Position numbers and translations under genes: made by a program. The notes under the pieces are model-generated. The model made no database searches and was not told where the DNA came from. It saw nothing but the letters and a program-made list of their open reading frames with translations. Positions 1 to 7,200 of a stretch of 11,821 nt of DNA are shown piece after piece (the stretch's first letter is position 1; each line of letters opens with the position of its first letter). Source of the stretch: CAZFQG01 sp964520785 (GTDB lineage Bacteria; Planctomycetota; Planctomycetia; Pirellulales; Thermoguttaceae); assembly GCA_964520785.1 (NCBI GenBank), contig CAZFQG010000197.1, positions 1 through 11,821 of the forward strand, given 5' to 3'.

Positions 1-65
1 TTTCTAAAAAACCCAAAAACCTCCTTTCGAAACGGAACAGAGAAGCACCACACCCTCAGCGGGCT
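1..65 (+). ncRNA. Repeated structured RNA element, copy A (left end outside window)
   Basis: This is the first of four near-identical copies. The left arm of the closing stem lies before base 1. The core at 12-38 is identical to copies B, C and D and includes ACCTCCTTTC at 19-28, followed by AGAGAA (39-44) and the right closing arm CCTCAGCGGGCT ending near 65. A small hairpin TGACTC/GAGTCA (65-70 with 79-84) follows at once. Strand is inferred from the better-preserved copies, where promoter-like boxes lie upstream and T-rich tracts downstream. No open reading frame fits the repeat. Function is unknown. Confidence 0.6.
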
Positions 66-130
66 GACTCTTATATTTGAGTCAAGGCTCTCCCAGATGC
101 GGGGACGCCTGAAAAGTAGTACGAAGACTT

Positions 131-187
131 TCCCCAGTGTGCGTTTCGCATACTGGAAACGGAACGTGACAAGCACAGCACCCCCCC
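131..187 (+). ncRNA. Diverged relative of the repeated RNA element (A')
   Basis: GAAACGGAAC at 156-165 is identical to the core of copies A-D, and the next ~18 bases (AAGCAC..CACCC) match their 3' half with several changes. In place of the short TTTCGAAA apical turn there is a 10-bp hairpin, CCAGTGTGCG (134-143) with CGCATACTGG (147-156) around a TTT loop. The ACCTCC part of the loop and the GGCCCG closing arm are not recognisable. It may be a decayed copy or a variant with an extended apical stem. A strong hairpin/T-tract follows at 191-227. Confidence 0.4.
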
Positions 188-190
188 AGA

Positions 191-227
191 CGATTCGGCG
201 ACCCTTCGCGGGTCGCCGGATTGTTTT
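191..227 (+). terminator. Rho-independent terminator-like hairpin
   Basis: GGCGACCC (197-204) pairs perfectly with GGGTCGCC (210-217) around a TTCGC loop. Six further pairs, including two G.T pairs, extend the stem to 191/223. TTTT follows at 224-227. It would end a transcript coming through A'. The short T tract makes it a moderate rather than ideal terminator. Confidence 0.6.
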
Positions 228-280
228 GGAAAGCTGCCCCCAAGAAAAAAAATGATAGTGACTCCTCTTTAAGAGGATGT

Positions 281-292
281 TACAATTGAATA
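281..292 (+). promoter_or_regulatory. Promoter-like box upstream of copy B
   Basis: TACAATTGAATA lies 9 nt from TACAAT to the first G of the copy B closing stem (296). The same 12-mer lies at the same spacing before copy D (759-770). TACAAT is a good -10 hexamer, and a start about 7 nt downstream would put the RNA 5' end just ahead of the stem. No convincing -35 hexamer is seen. A hairpin TCCTC/GAGGA lies just upstream. Confidence 0.5.
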
Positions 293-295
293 CTC

Positions 296-388
296 GGCCC
301 GTTGAGGTTCTCTTGACCCAAAACCCAAAAACCTCCTTTCGAAACGGAACAGAGAAGCACCACCCTTAACGGGCCGATTCTTTTTTTT
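296..388 (+). ncRNA. Repeated structured RNA element, copy B, with own T8 tail
   Basis: This is the best complete copy. Closing stem: GGCCCGTTGAGG (296-307) pairs with CCTTAACGGGCC (364-375), 12 bp with one G.T. Inner stem: TTCTCT (308-313) with AGAGAA (351-356). GCACCAC on the 3' side is left as a bulge. The large loop is rich in A and C and carries the identical core (324-350) with the anti-SD-like ACCTCCTTTC at 331-340. The closing stem is followed by GATTC and eight T residues (381-388), so the stem itself could act as an intrinsic terminator. A partial echo of the core (TTTCGAAACCGAAC) sits at 385-398. Family not recognised. Confidence 0.65.
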
Positions 389-444
389 CGAAACCGAACC
401 AAATCAGATCATTAAGCGTTATATTTATAGAGCAGCTTCCGTCA

Positions 445-472
445 GCCGGCACCGAGAGAAGAAGGTCCTGGC
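445..472 (+). other. Hairpin with purine-rich loop between copies B and C
   Basis: GCCGGCACC (445-453) pairs with GGTCCTGGC (464-472) with one mismatch and one G.T. The loop is GAGAGAAGAA, running into GG. The loop/stem junction AGAAGGT is partly complementary to the ACCTCC of the repeats. A TATATT hexamer at 420-425 could be a -10 for this stretch or for copy C. Nothing else is recognised in 389-510. Confidence 0.3.
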
Positions 473-510
473 GGAAAACATTAGAACAACGGAAATAGTG
501 AAGCAGCCTT

Positions 511-590
511 GGCCCGTTGAGGTTCTCTTATCCTAAAACCCAAAAACCTCCTTTCGAAACGGAACTGAGAAGCACCACCCTCAGCGGGCC
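511..590 (+). ncRNA. Repeated structured RNA element, copy C
   Basis: Closing stem: GGCCCGTTGAGG (511-522) pairs with CCTCAGCGGGCC (579-590), all 12 positions, with one T.G. Compared with copy B the right arm differs at two places and pairing is kept at both. Inner stem: TTCTC (523-527) with GAGAA (567-571). The 27-nt core at 539-565 is identical to the other copies, with ACCTCCTTTC at 546-555. Unlike B and D, this copy lacks the TACAATTGAATA box. It may rely on an upstream promoter. A terminator-like hairpin follows at 613-643. Confidence 0.65.
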
Positions 591-612
591 AATTCTTACA
601 CTTCAAGAAAAT

Positions 613-647
613 CAGGCAGTTTGATCTTCGAAGAAACCGCCTGGTTT
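613..647 (+). terminator. Terminator-like hairpin after copy C
   Basis: CAGGCAGTTT (613-622) pairs with AAACCGCCTG (634-643) with one A/C mismatch, around a loop GATCTTCGAAG. G and TTTT follow. The stem sequence is closely related to the perfect hairpin after copy D (875-908), so the two units end with related terminators. Confidence 0.55.
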
Positions 648-675
648 TGGGTGTCAAGCCGAACGCGGCAACCTT

Positions 676-691
676 TGGCATGATTTTTGCT
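676..691 (+). promoter_or_regulatory. Sigma-54 (-24/-12) promoter candidate
   Basis: TGGCATG-ATTT-TTGCT matches the sigma-54 consensus TGGCAYG-N4-TTGCW at every specified position. The GG (677-678) and GC (689-690) are separated by the required 10 bases. Transcription would begin near 702 and run through copy D. TTGGCA (675-680) with TGATAT (698-703) at 17 nt could instead be read as a weak sigma-70 site. No activator-binding sites could be identified by eye. Confidence 0.5.
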
Positions 692-758
692 GTTCTTTGA
701 TATGGTACGTTGGCCCTGAAAACTTTTGAAATTTCGGTACCTCGCCCTGTGCGCATGG

Positions 759-770
759 TACAATTGAATA
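759..770 (+). promoter_or_regulatory. Promoter-like box upstream of copy D
   Basis: TACAATTGAATA is identical in sequence and in distance to its stem (9 nt from TACAAT) to the box before copy B. A related CATAATTGAACA is found at 925-936 ahead of asnB. A -35 element is not evident. Confidence 0.5.
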
Positions 771-773
771 CTC

Positions 774-854
774 GGCCCGCTGGGATCTCTTTCTAAAAAA
801 CCCAAAAACCTCCTTTCGAAACGGAACAGAGAAGCACCACACCCCTGGCGGGCC
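774..854 (+). ncRNA. Repeated structured RNA element, copy D
   Basis: Closing stem: GGCCCGCTGGG (774-784) pairs with CCTGGCGGGCC (844-854), 11 bp. Relative to copy B two pairs changed on both sides: T302-A369 became C780-G848, and A305-T366 became G783-C845. This is direct covariation support for an RNA stem. Inner stem: TCTCT (786-790) with AGAGA (828-832). The core at 801-827 is identical to the other copies, with ACCTCCTTTC at 808-817. It is preceded by the TACAAT box and the sigma-54 candidate, and followed by a strong terminator. Confidence 0.65.
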
Positions 855-874
855 GAATCTTATACCTCCCACTT

Positions 875-917
875 CAGGCGGTTTGAACTTTTGAGTTCAA
901 ACCGCCTGTTTCATTTT
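875..917 (+). terminator. Strong Rho-independent terminator after copy D
   Basis: A perfect 15-bp stem: CAGGCGGTTTGAACT (875-889) with AGTTCAAACCGCCTG (894-908), loop TTTG, followed by TTTCATTTT. It closes the repeat array and insulates asnB from it. It is nearly symmetric, so it may work in both directions. Confidence 0.8.
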
Positions 918-924
918 AATACAG

Positions 925-1053
925 CATAATTGAACAAGTGTTGCACGATTGATCAGTTCGTTTCGGTCTCCGATGCAGCCATTTTGAACTCCGCGGGAAT
1001 TTTTCCAAAGTTTTTTCGGCCGAAAACCGGGGCGCAACCCCCTCTTTCAGAGT
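925..1053 (+). promoter_or_regulatory. asnB promoter candidate and structured leader
   Basis: CATAAT at 925-930, within CATAATTGAACA, resembles the boxes before copies B and D and is a fair -10. A transcript from it would have a leader of about 115 nt. Near the gene, TTTTCGGCCGAAAA (1013-1026) is a perfect palindrome, and GGGG (1029-1032) pairs with CCCC (1038-1041) around CGCAA, ending 12 nt before the start codon. No strong Shine-Dalgarno sequence is visible; CAGAG is the nearest. I recognise no known riboswitch class. Confidence 0.35.
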
Positions 1054-2952
1054 ATGTGCGGTATAACCGGCGCGATTTGGTCAGACCCGGCGAAAGAGAT
1101 TATTTCAAGCGTCTTGGACCGCATGACCAATTCCCTGGCCCACCGTGGCCCGGATGATAGAGGGACATGGCTGCGCGCGGCCCAAGCGGGCCGTCCGGGC
1201 ATCGCCCTGGGGCACCGGCGGCTGAGCATTATTGACCTGGCCGGGGGCCGGCAGCCCATGGAGAACGAGGACGGCTCGCTCCGAGTTATCTTCAACGGCG
1301 AGATCTACAACTACGTGGAACTTCAGGAGGGCCTCCGCTGCGCGGGGCACGCCTTGCGGACGAAGTCCGATACCGAGACGATACTCCACCTCTATGAGGA
1401 CCACGGCCTCGATTTCGTCCAGAAGCTCAATGGGATGTTCGCCATCGCGCTCTGGGACGCCACGCGGAACCGGCTTGTCCTCGCCCGTGACCGATTGGGC
1501 CAGAAGCCGCTCGTCTACCGCGAGGAGCCGGGCCGGTTTCTCTTCGGAAGTGAACTCAAGGCCCTGCTGACCGTCCCGGGAATTCCCAGGGAGGTCGATC
1601 CGGAGTCCCTCGACGCCTATTTGACCTATCAATACGTGCCGCACCCGCGGACGATTCTCCAGGGGTTTTCGAAGCTCCCTCCAGGGCATTTGGCCGTTTA
1701 TGAAGAGGGCCGGCTTCGCGTGTTCCCCTACTGGAACCCCGATTTCGCCGCGGAGGAACCTCTCCGAGAAAAGGAGGCTTGCGAGGAACTCCGCGAACTC
1801 CTGACGGCTTCGGTTCGCCGGCGAATGCGAAGCGATGTCCCCTTGGGGGCATTCCTCTCCGGCGGCGTCGATTCGACTGTGATCGTCGGCTTGATGGAGA
1901 GTCTTTCCTCCGAGCCGGTGCGGACGTTTTCCATCGGGTTTCCCGAGGCGGAATACGACGAGACGCGCTACGCGAAAGAGGTGTCCAAGCGGTTCGGGAC
2001 GATCCACCAGGAGTTTTTGATAGAGCCGGACGCGGTCGAGATTCTCGACCGGCTCGTTTGGCACTACGACGAGCCGTTCGCCGATAGTTCGGCCGTCCCG
2101 ACCTGGTACGTCTCCCAGATGACCCGCCGGCACGTTACCGTCGCTCTCTCCGGAGACGGAGGGGACGAACTCTTCGCCGGGTATCCGCGGTACAAGGCGG
2201 CCTGGCTGGCACAGGGGTTCGATCGGCTCCCCCGGTTCCTCCGACGCCTGGCGGCCGGGTCGTATTGGCGTTCCCTTCCGGCGAGTCCCCGGCAGAGATC
2301 GCTCCGGCGGCGGTTCAAGCGGTTCGTCGACTGTCTGGGGAAGGAACCGATTGCCCGATATCTGGAGTGGATCGCCATCTTCGGCGAGGAACGCCGCGCG
2401 GGGCTCTATCGCGAGGAGTTCGCGGCGGAACTGGGCGATTCACGACCGGTCGGGTTTCTGCAGGCCGCCTTCGCGAGGGCCGCCGGTCGCGATCCGGTGA
2501 CGGCCACCTCATTGGCCGATTTGATCACCTATTTGCCGTGCGACCTGATGACGAAGGTCGACATCGCCTCGATGGCACACGGCCTGGAGTGCCGCCAGCC
2601 GTTTCTGGACCATAACGTCGTCGAGGCGGCGATCCGGCTGCCAGGGCGATTGAAATTCCGCCTGGGAAGCGGGAAACGGCTCCTCAAGACGACCTTCGCC
2701 GATCTCCTTCCCGATTCGGTCCGCCGGCGTCCGAAGATGGGGTTCGGCGTTCCGCTCGACTATTGGTTCCGCGGCCCCCTGAACTCGACCGCGCGCGACC
2801 TCCTCCTCGACCCCCAATCGTTCACCGCGCGCTATTTCCGCGAGGACACCATAACAACCCTCCTTGACGAACACGCCGCCGGCAAATTCGACCACGGCTA
2901 CCGCCTCTGGTCGCTCCTGTTCCTCGAACGCTGGTGCCGGGAGTGGCTGTAG
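1054..2952 (+). CDS. asnB: Glutamine-hydrolysing asparagine synthase family protein (AsnB-like)
   Basis: This cytoplasmic amidotransferase of 632 aa would use ATP and glutamine-derived ammonia to amidate a carboxylate, aspartate in the classic enzyme. The start is fixed by the family, because MCGI exposes the nucleophile Cys2 once Met1 is removed. The N-terminal glutaminase domain (about 1-200) shows LGHRRLSIIDL, FNGEIYN (80-86) and SDTE (105-108). The synthetase domain has the PP-loop SGGVDST (269-275), SGDGGDELFAGYPRY (366-380) and LMTKVD...LECRQPFLDH (about 498-525). It is longer than E. coli AsnB (554 aa). Its length and style also fit the exosortase-associated amidotransferases found in polysaccharide clusters, but no such cluster is visible here. 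It stands alone, after a terminator and with 326 nt before the next gene. All key motifs are intact, so it is probably active; the substrate is less certain than the chemistry. Confidence 0.93.
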   Translation: MCGITGAIWSDPAKEIISSVLDRMTNSLAHRGPDDRGTWLRAAQAGRPGIALGHRRLSIIDLAGGRQPMENEDGSLRVIFNGEIYNYVELQEGLRCAGHALRTKSDTETILHLYEDHGLDFVQKLNGMFAIALWDATRNRLVLARDRLGQKPLVYREEPGRFLFGSELKALLTVPGIPREVDPESLDAYLTYQYVPHPRTILQGFSKLPPGHLAVYEEGRLRVFPYWNPDFAAEEPLREKEACEELRELLTASVRRRMRSDVPLGAFLSGGVDSTVIVGLMESLSSEPVRTFSIGFPEAEYDETRYAKEVSKRFGTIHQEFLIEPDAVEILDRLVWHYDEPFADSSAVPTWYVSQMTRRHVTVALSGDGGDELFAGYPRYKAAWLAQGFDRLPRFLRRLAAGSYWRSLPASPRQRSLRRRFKRFVDCLGKEPIARYLEWIAIFGEERRAGLYREEFAAELGDSRPVGFLQAAFARAAGRDPVTATSLADLITYLPCDLMTKVDIASMAHGLECRQPFLDHNVVEAAIRLPGRLKFRLGSGKRLLKTTFADLLPDSVRRRPKMGFGVPLDYWFRGPLNSTARDLLLDPQSFTARYFREDTITTLLDEHAAGKFDHGYRLWSLLFLERWCREWL

Positions 2953-3148
2953 GGGGGGGAGGCCCGCCTCGTTCGAGATTACCTTCGTTCGGCAGTCCAC
3001 TGTCCGGGATCATGATTGCCATATCGAAGGAATCGAAGTCCCTAGAGCAGACCTGTTGAAAACGAGCTTGCGTACTTCGGCGTGGGCCCAATTGTGCGGA
3101 CGGGGAGGCGACACCGGCCCGCCTGCCTGCTCCGTACCGCCCCACCTA

Positions 3149-3177
3149 TTGACAACCAAAATTCCGTCGGTTAGACT
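3149..3177 (+). promoter_or_regulatory. Strong sigma-70-type promoter for the kinase-like/pyc/birA unit
   Basis: TTGACA (3149-3154) is a perfect -35. After 17 nt, TAGACT (3172-3177) matches four of six -10 positions. The start would lie near 3184, giving a leader of about 95 nt before the ATG at 3279. The rest of the 326-nt gap after asnB (2953-3148) shows no gene and no clear terminator. Confidence 0.55.
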
Positions 3178-3187
3178 CCAGCCAGTG

Positions 3188-3202
3188 GGAAATCAGATTT
3201 CC
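3188..3202. promoter_or_regulatory. Operator-like palindrome downstream of the promoter
   Basis: GGAAATC and GATTTCC form a perfect 7-bp inverted repeat around a single A, starting about 4 nt after the predicted transcription start. Its place suits a repressor site. As RNA it would make only a short hairpin. No regulator is encoded nearby. Confidence 0.3.
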
Positions 3203-3278
3203 TATCACTTATCCCTGTCCTTTTCCGAGGCCGAGTCAATCGATTAGATGCACACGCACGGCACCTTAGAGGAATTTC

Positions 3279-4286
3279 ATGCGCGATACGGAAAATAACC
3301 GACCTATCGACCGCATCACCGAGGACAAAGGAGCAGTATCCTCGGGTGACGCGAAGATGGCGGTCAAGACGCATCCAGCTACGGGCATTCTCCGAGGTCC
3401 CCCCGGGTTATGGCAGGTGCCTTTTGAGGAAGTCCCGCACGAGTCGCGACGCGTGGCGTACGGCGTCGATTACGTGGAGTTGCGAGACTCCACCGGCGGC
3501 CAACTGTGGGTGACCCGATGGGGCTGGGCACACGGGCATCGTTTGGACCCCGCCCACTGGTTCTCGGACGGTCAGTACAGCAGCCGGGGTGAGCATATTT
3601 CGGAGGCGACCGGCGCGGTCTTTCGGGTGTCCAGCATTCCTTGGCACAAGCGGCCCGCCGATCTTGTCGTCAAGTTCTCGCGCGTAGCCCAGAACCTGAC
3701 CCTGGAAGTCTCTTCCCAGTTCCCCGGCGCCGTTCCGCGTCACATCGCGGACGAAGCGACCTTCAACGATCCGTTTCAGGAATTCGGCCTGCTCCGGGAA
3801 CTTCGTAACAGTGGGTATGGTCCGGCGGACTTGAAGATTCGCACGAAGCTTCCACTGGCCGTCTACTCGCCCGGAAGGAGCTTCGCTCCGTGGTAACTGG
3901 GGAGAAATGGCGATGTGTTTGGCCGCCACCAGCGCCGGCTTGCCGAAGATCAACGAGGACGCGAGCCCGGCGAGACCGTAGAGCTGTTACCCGACCGCCA
4001 GTACGTCTATCTTTTTCAGTGGGTACGGGGGACCGATGCCGCTCGCTTGGTTCGTGCGGGGGTGCTGTCGGCTGATCAGGCCGCTGCCCTGGTGGTCGAG
4101 GTGATCAAGGATCTGGCCGCCAAGGGCTTTCGCATCCTTGACATGAAACCCGCCCATGTTATCCTTCGGCAACGTCCCGACGGGCGACTTCTCGCGCGTC
4201 ATGGCCGTCTCGTCTACGCGCTGGTTGATTTTGAGTTCCTGCAGCGGACAGAAGAATACGAAAACTGGAGATTCAGTATACGATGA
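3279..4286 (+). CDS. Atypical protein-kinase-like protein, interrupted by an in-frame TAA
   Basis: Read through the TAA at 3894-3896, this is a 335-codon protein in a single frame. AGAGGA, 5 nt upstream, supports the ATG at 3279. I do not recognise the exact family. The layout suggests a divergent kinase fold: VVKF (K132) could be the ATP-binding lysine, followed by a helix with QEFGLLREL. In the C-terminal half LDMKPAHVIL (287-296) resembles the catalytic loop DxKPxN, and VDFEF (316-320) resembles the DFG region. The usual HRD and DFG are not exact, so activity is uncertain. The stop falls between the two halves. A GGGGAG 10 nt before GTG 3915 could restart translation, giving 205-aa and 123-aa pieces. 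The 3' end overlaps pyc by ATGA, which implies translational coupling and perhaps a role tied to pyruvate carboxylase. It may be a pseudogene, a sequence error, or a two-part protein. Confidence 0.6.
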
Positions 4287-7200
4287 AGAAGTTGCTCGTT
4301 GCCAATCGGAGTGAGATCGCCATCCGCGTCATGCGGGCGTCCAGTGAACTCGGGCTTAGTACGGTTGCGGTGTACAGTTACGAGGACCGTTTCTCCTTGC
4401 ATCGCTTGAAGGCCGACGAGTCGTATCTCGTGGGTCCCGAGCAGGGCGGGGAACCGGTCCGGTCCTATCTCAATATCCCGGCCCTGATGGATATCGCGAT
4501 CGAGCACGGAGTGGACGCGATTCACCCCGGCTATGGTTTCCTGTCCGAGAGCCCGGAATTTGCTCGTGCCTGCGCGGACTGCGGCATCGCCTTCGTCGGT
4601 CCTCGCCCGGAGCATCTCGACATGTTGGGTGACAAGACCGCCGCCAAGCAGATCGCGAAGAAGGCCGGCGTCCCGACGGTGCCCGGTTCGAGCAGCGCCG
4701 TCTCCGACCCGGACATGGTGCGCAAAGAGGCGGAAAAGGTAGGTTATCCCTTCATGCTCAAGGCCAGTTTCGGCGGCGGCGGACGCGGCATGCGCGTCGT
4801 CCGCAACCCCGCGGAGTTGAATGACAAGCTGGCCGAAGCGCAGCGGGAAGCCGGCGCGGCGTTCGGCAAGGGCGACGTATTCATCGAGCGGTACATCGAG
4901 CGGGCCAAGCATATCGAAGTGCAGATACTGGGGGACCATCACGGCCATCTCGTCCACCTGTGGGAGCGAGATTGCTCCGTGCAGCGCCGCCATCAGAAGG
5001 TGGTCGAGGTCGCCCCGAGCATTTGATCTGCCGTACCCTTTGCGGAAAGCCATCTGCGAGGCAGCCGTCCGGCTCTGTCGCGAGATCGGGTACGTCTGCG
5101 CGGGGACGGTCGAGTTTCTCGTCGACCTCGACACGCAGGAGTTCTTCTTCATCGAGGTGAATCCGCGCGTTCAGGTGGAACACACGGTCACCGAGATGGT
5201 GACCGAGATCGACATCGTACGGAGCCAGATTCTGATTACCCAGGGGCTCAACATGCACGAGGAGCCGGCCGCGGTGCCGCTCCAAGAGAACATCCGCGCC
5301 AACGGCTATGCCGTACAATGCCGGATCACCACCGAAGACCCGGAGAACCACTTCATCCCGGACTACGGCCGGTTGGCGAACTACCGTTCGCCGGGCGGAT
5401 TCGCCATCCGGCTGGACGCGGGCACGGCCTACAGCGGTGCGGTGATCACGCCGTACTTCGACTCCCTGCTGGTCAAGCTGACCTCGTGGGGCAGCACGCT
5501 CGAAAAAGCCGTCCGCCGCATGGATCGCGCCCTCCGCGAGTTCCGCGTCCGCGGCGTCAAAACGAATATCCCGTTCCTCGAAAACCTCGTCCTGCATCCG
5601 GTGTTTCTTTCCGGGGACGCCACGACCACGTTCATCGATTCCTCGCCGGAGCTGTTTCGGTTCAAGCCCCGGCGGGAACGCTCGACGGGAATTCTGGCCT
5701 ACCTGGGAGACGTCATCGTCAACGGACGGCCCGATGTCAAAGGCAAGGTCGACTCCGCGAAGACGCTGCCCAGTCCGGCGGTGCCGGAGTACCCGAAGAC
5801 GCCGCCCCCGCCGGGTCTGCGGGATAAACTGCTCGAACTCGGGCCCGAGAAGTTCGCCCAGTGGGTTCGGGGCCAGACGAAACTGTTGCTGACCGACACG
5901 ACCATGCGCGACGCGCACCAGTCGCTGCTGGCGACCCGGTTCCGCTCGTTCGACATGCTCCGGGTGGCCGGCAGCGTCGCCCATCTGCTGCCGGATCTGT
6001 TCAGCCTCGAAATGTGGGGCGGGGCGACGTTCGACACCTCGATGCGTTTCCTTCAGGAGTGCCCCTGGGAGCGGCTGTCGCAACTCCGCAAGAGGATACC
6101 GAACATTCCCTTCCAGATGCTGCTGCGGGCCAGCAACGCCGTCGGGTACACCAACTACCCGGACAACGTGGTACGGGAGTTCATTCGGACCAGCGCGGCC
6201 GAGGGGATCGACATTTTCCGCATCTTCGACTCGCTCAACTGGGTCGAGAACATGAAGGTCGCCATGCAAACGGTGCGCGAAGAGACCTCGGCCGTTTGTG
6301 AAGCCGCCATCTGCTACACCGGCGATCTCCTCGATCCCCGTCGCAGCAAGTTCAATCTCGACTACTACCTCAAGATGGCCAGAGAGCTTGAGGCGCTCGG
6401 CGCACACATCATTGCCATTAAGGATATGGCCGGGCTGTGCAAACCGCCGGCGGCATATGAGCTGGTCAAGGCGCTGCGTCAGGAAGTGGGGGTGCCCATC
6501 CACTTCCACACCCACGACACCAGCGGCGTCAACGCGGCCAGTATTCTGCGGGCGGCGGACGCCGGAGTGGACGTCGCCGACGGGGCCATCTCGTCCATGA
6601 GCGGCATGACCAGCCAGCCCTGCCTGAATTCGGTAGTGGCGGCCCTGATGCACACGCCGCGCGAAACGGGCCTTTCGCTGGAGAATCTCGATCGACTCAG
6701 CGACTATTGGGCCGATGTCCGCGAAAGCTACTATCCTTTCGAAGAGAATCTAAAATCTCCAAACAGCGAGGTCTATCAGCACGAGATGCCCGGCGGACAG
6801 ATCACCAACCTCCAGCAGCAGGCCGCCAGCCTCGGCTTGCGCGACCGCTGGCGAGACGTTTGCAGGTCGTATGCCGCAGCCAACCAACTGTTCGGCGACA
6901 TCGTGAAGGTTACCCCTTCCAGCAAGGTCGTCGGCGACATGGCCATGTTCATGGTCCACAACAACCTGACGACGGAGGACGTCCTCAATCCCAAACGCCA
7001 ACTGAGTTTTCCCAAGAGCGTCGTCGACATGATGCAGGGAATGTTGGGGCGGCCGGAGGAGGGTTGGCCCAAAGAGCTTCGAAAGATCGTGTTGGACTCG
7101 GCGGGTTTAACGGGATTCGACCATCGGCCGGGGGCGAAACTCGAAGCGGCCGACTTCGCTAAAACCCGCCGGGAATTGAAACTCAAACTCGGATATGAAC

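Noticed and set aside
1..860. CRISPR array
   Set aside because: Copies are ~80 nt with 135-230-nt spacers of uneven length, carry covarying stems and lie with promoters and terminators; no cas gene is present.
1..860. Integron attC sites or a MITE/IS family
   Set aside because: There are no cassette genes between copies, no integrase or transposase, no target-site duplications, and the end pairing covaries as an RNA stem would. A DNA element cannot be fully excluded without other genomic copies.
481..872. Short open frames on the minus strand of the repeat region
   Set aside because: They run through the repeats and hairpins, have no ribosome binding site and resemble no protein.
925..1053. 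Known glutamine riboswitch in the asnB leader
   Set aside because: I could not find the conserved motifs of that class; only generic hairpins are visible.
930..1157. 75-codon frame overlapping the asnB start
   Set aside because: It lies in the asnB leader in another frame and has no homology; the asnB start is fixed by its catalytic Cys2.
1105..2133. 342-codon open frame opposite asnB
   Set aside because: It is a GC-rich shadow of the asnB codons with no recognisable domain.
4881..6653. 590-codon open frame opposite pyc
   Set aside because: It mirrors the strongly conserved pyc reading frame; its composition is biased and no domain is seen.
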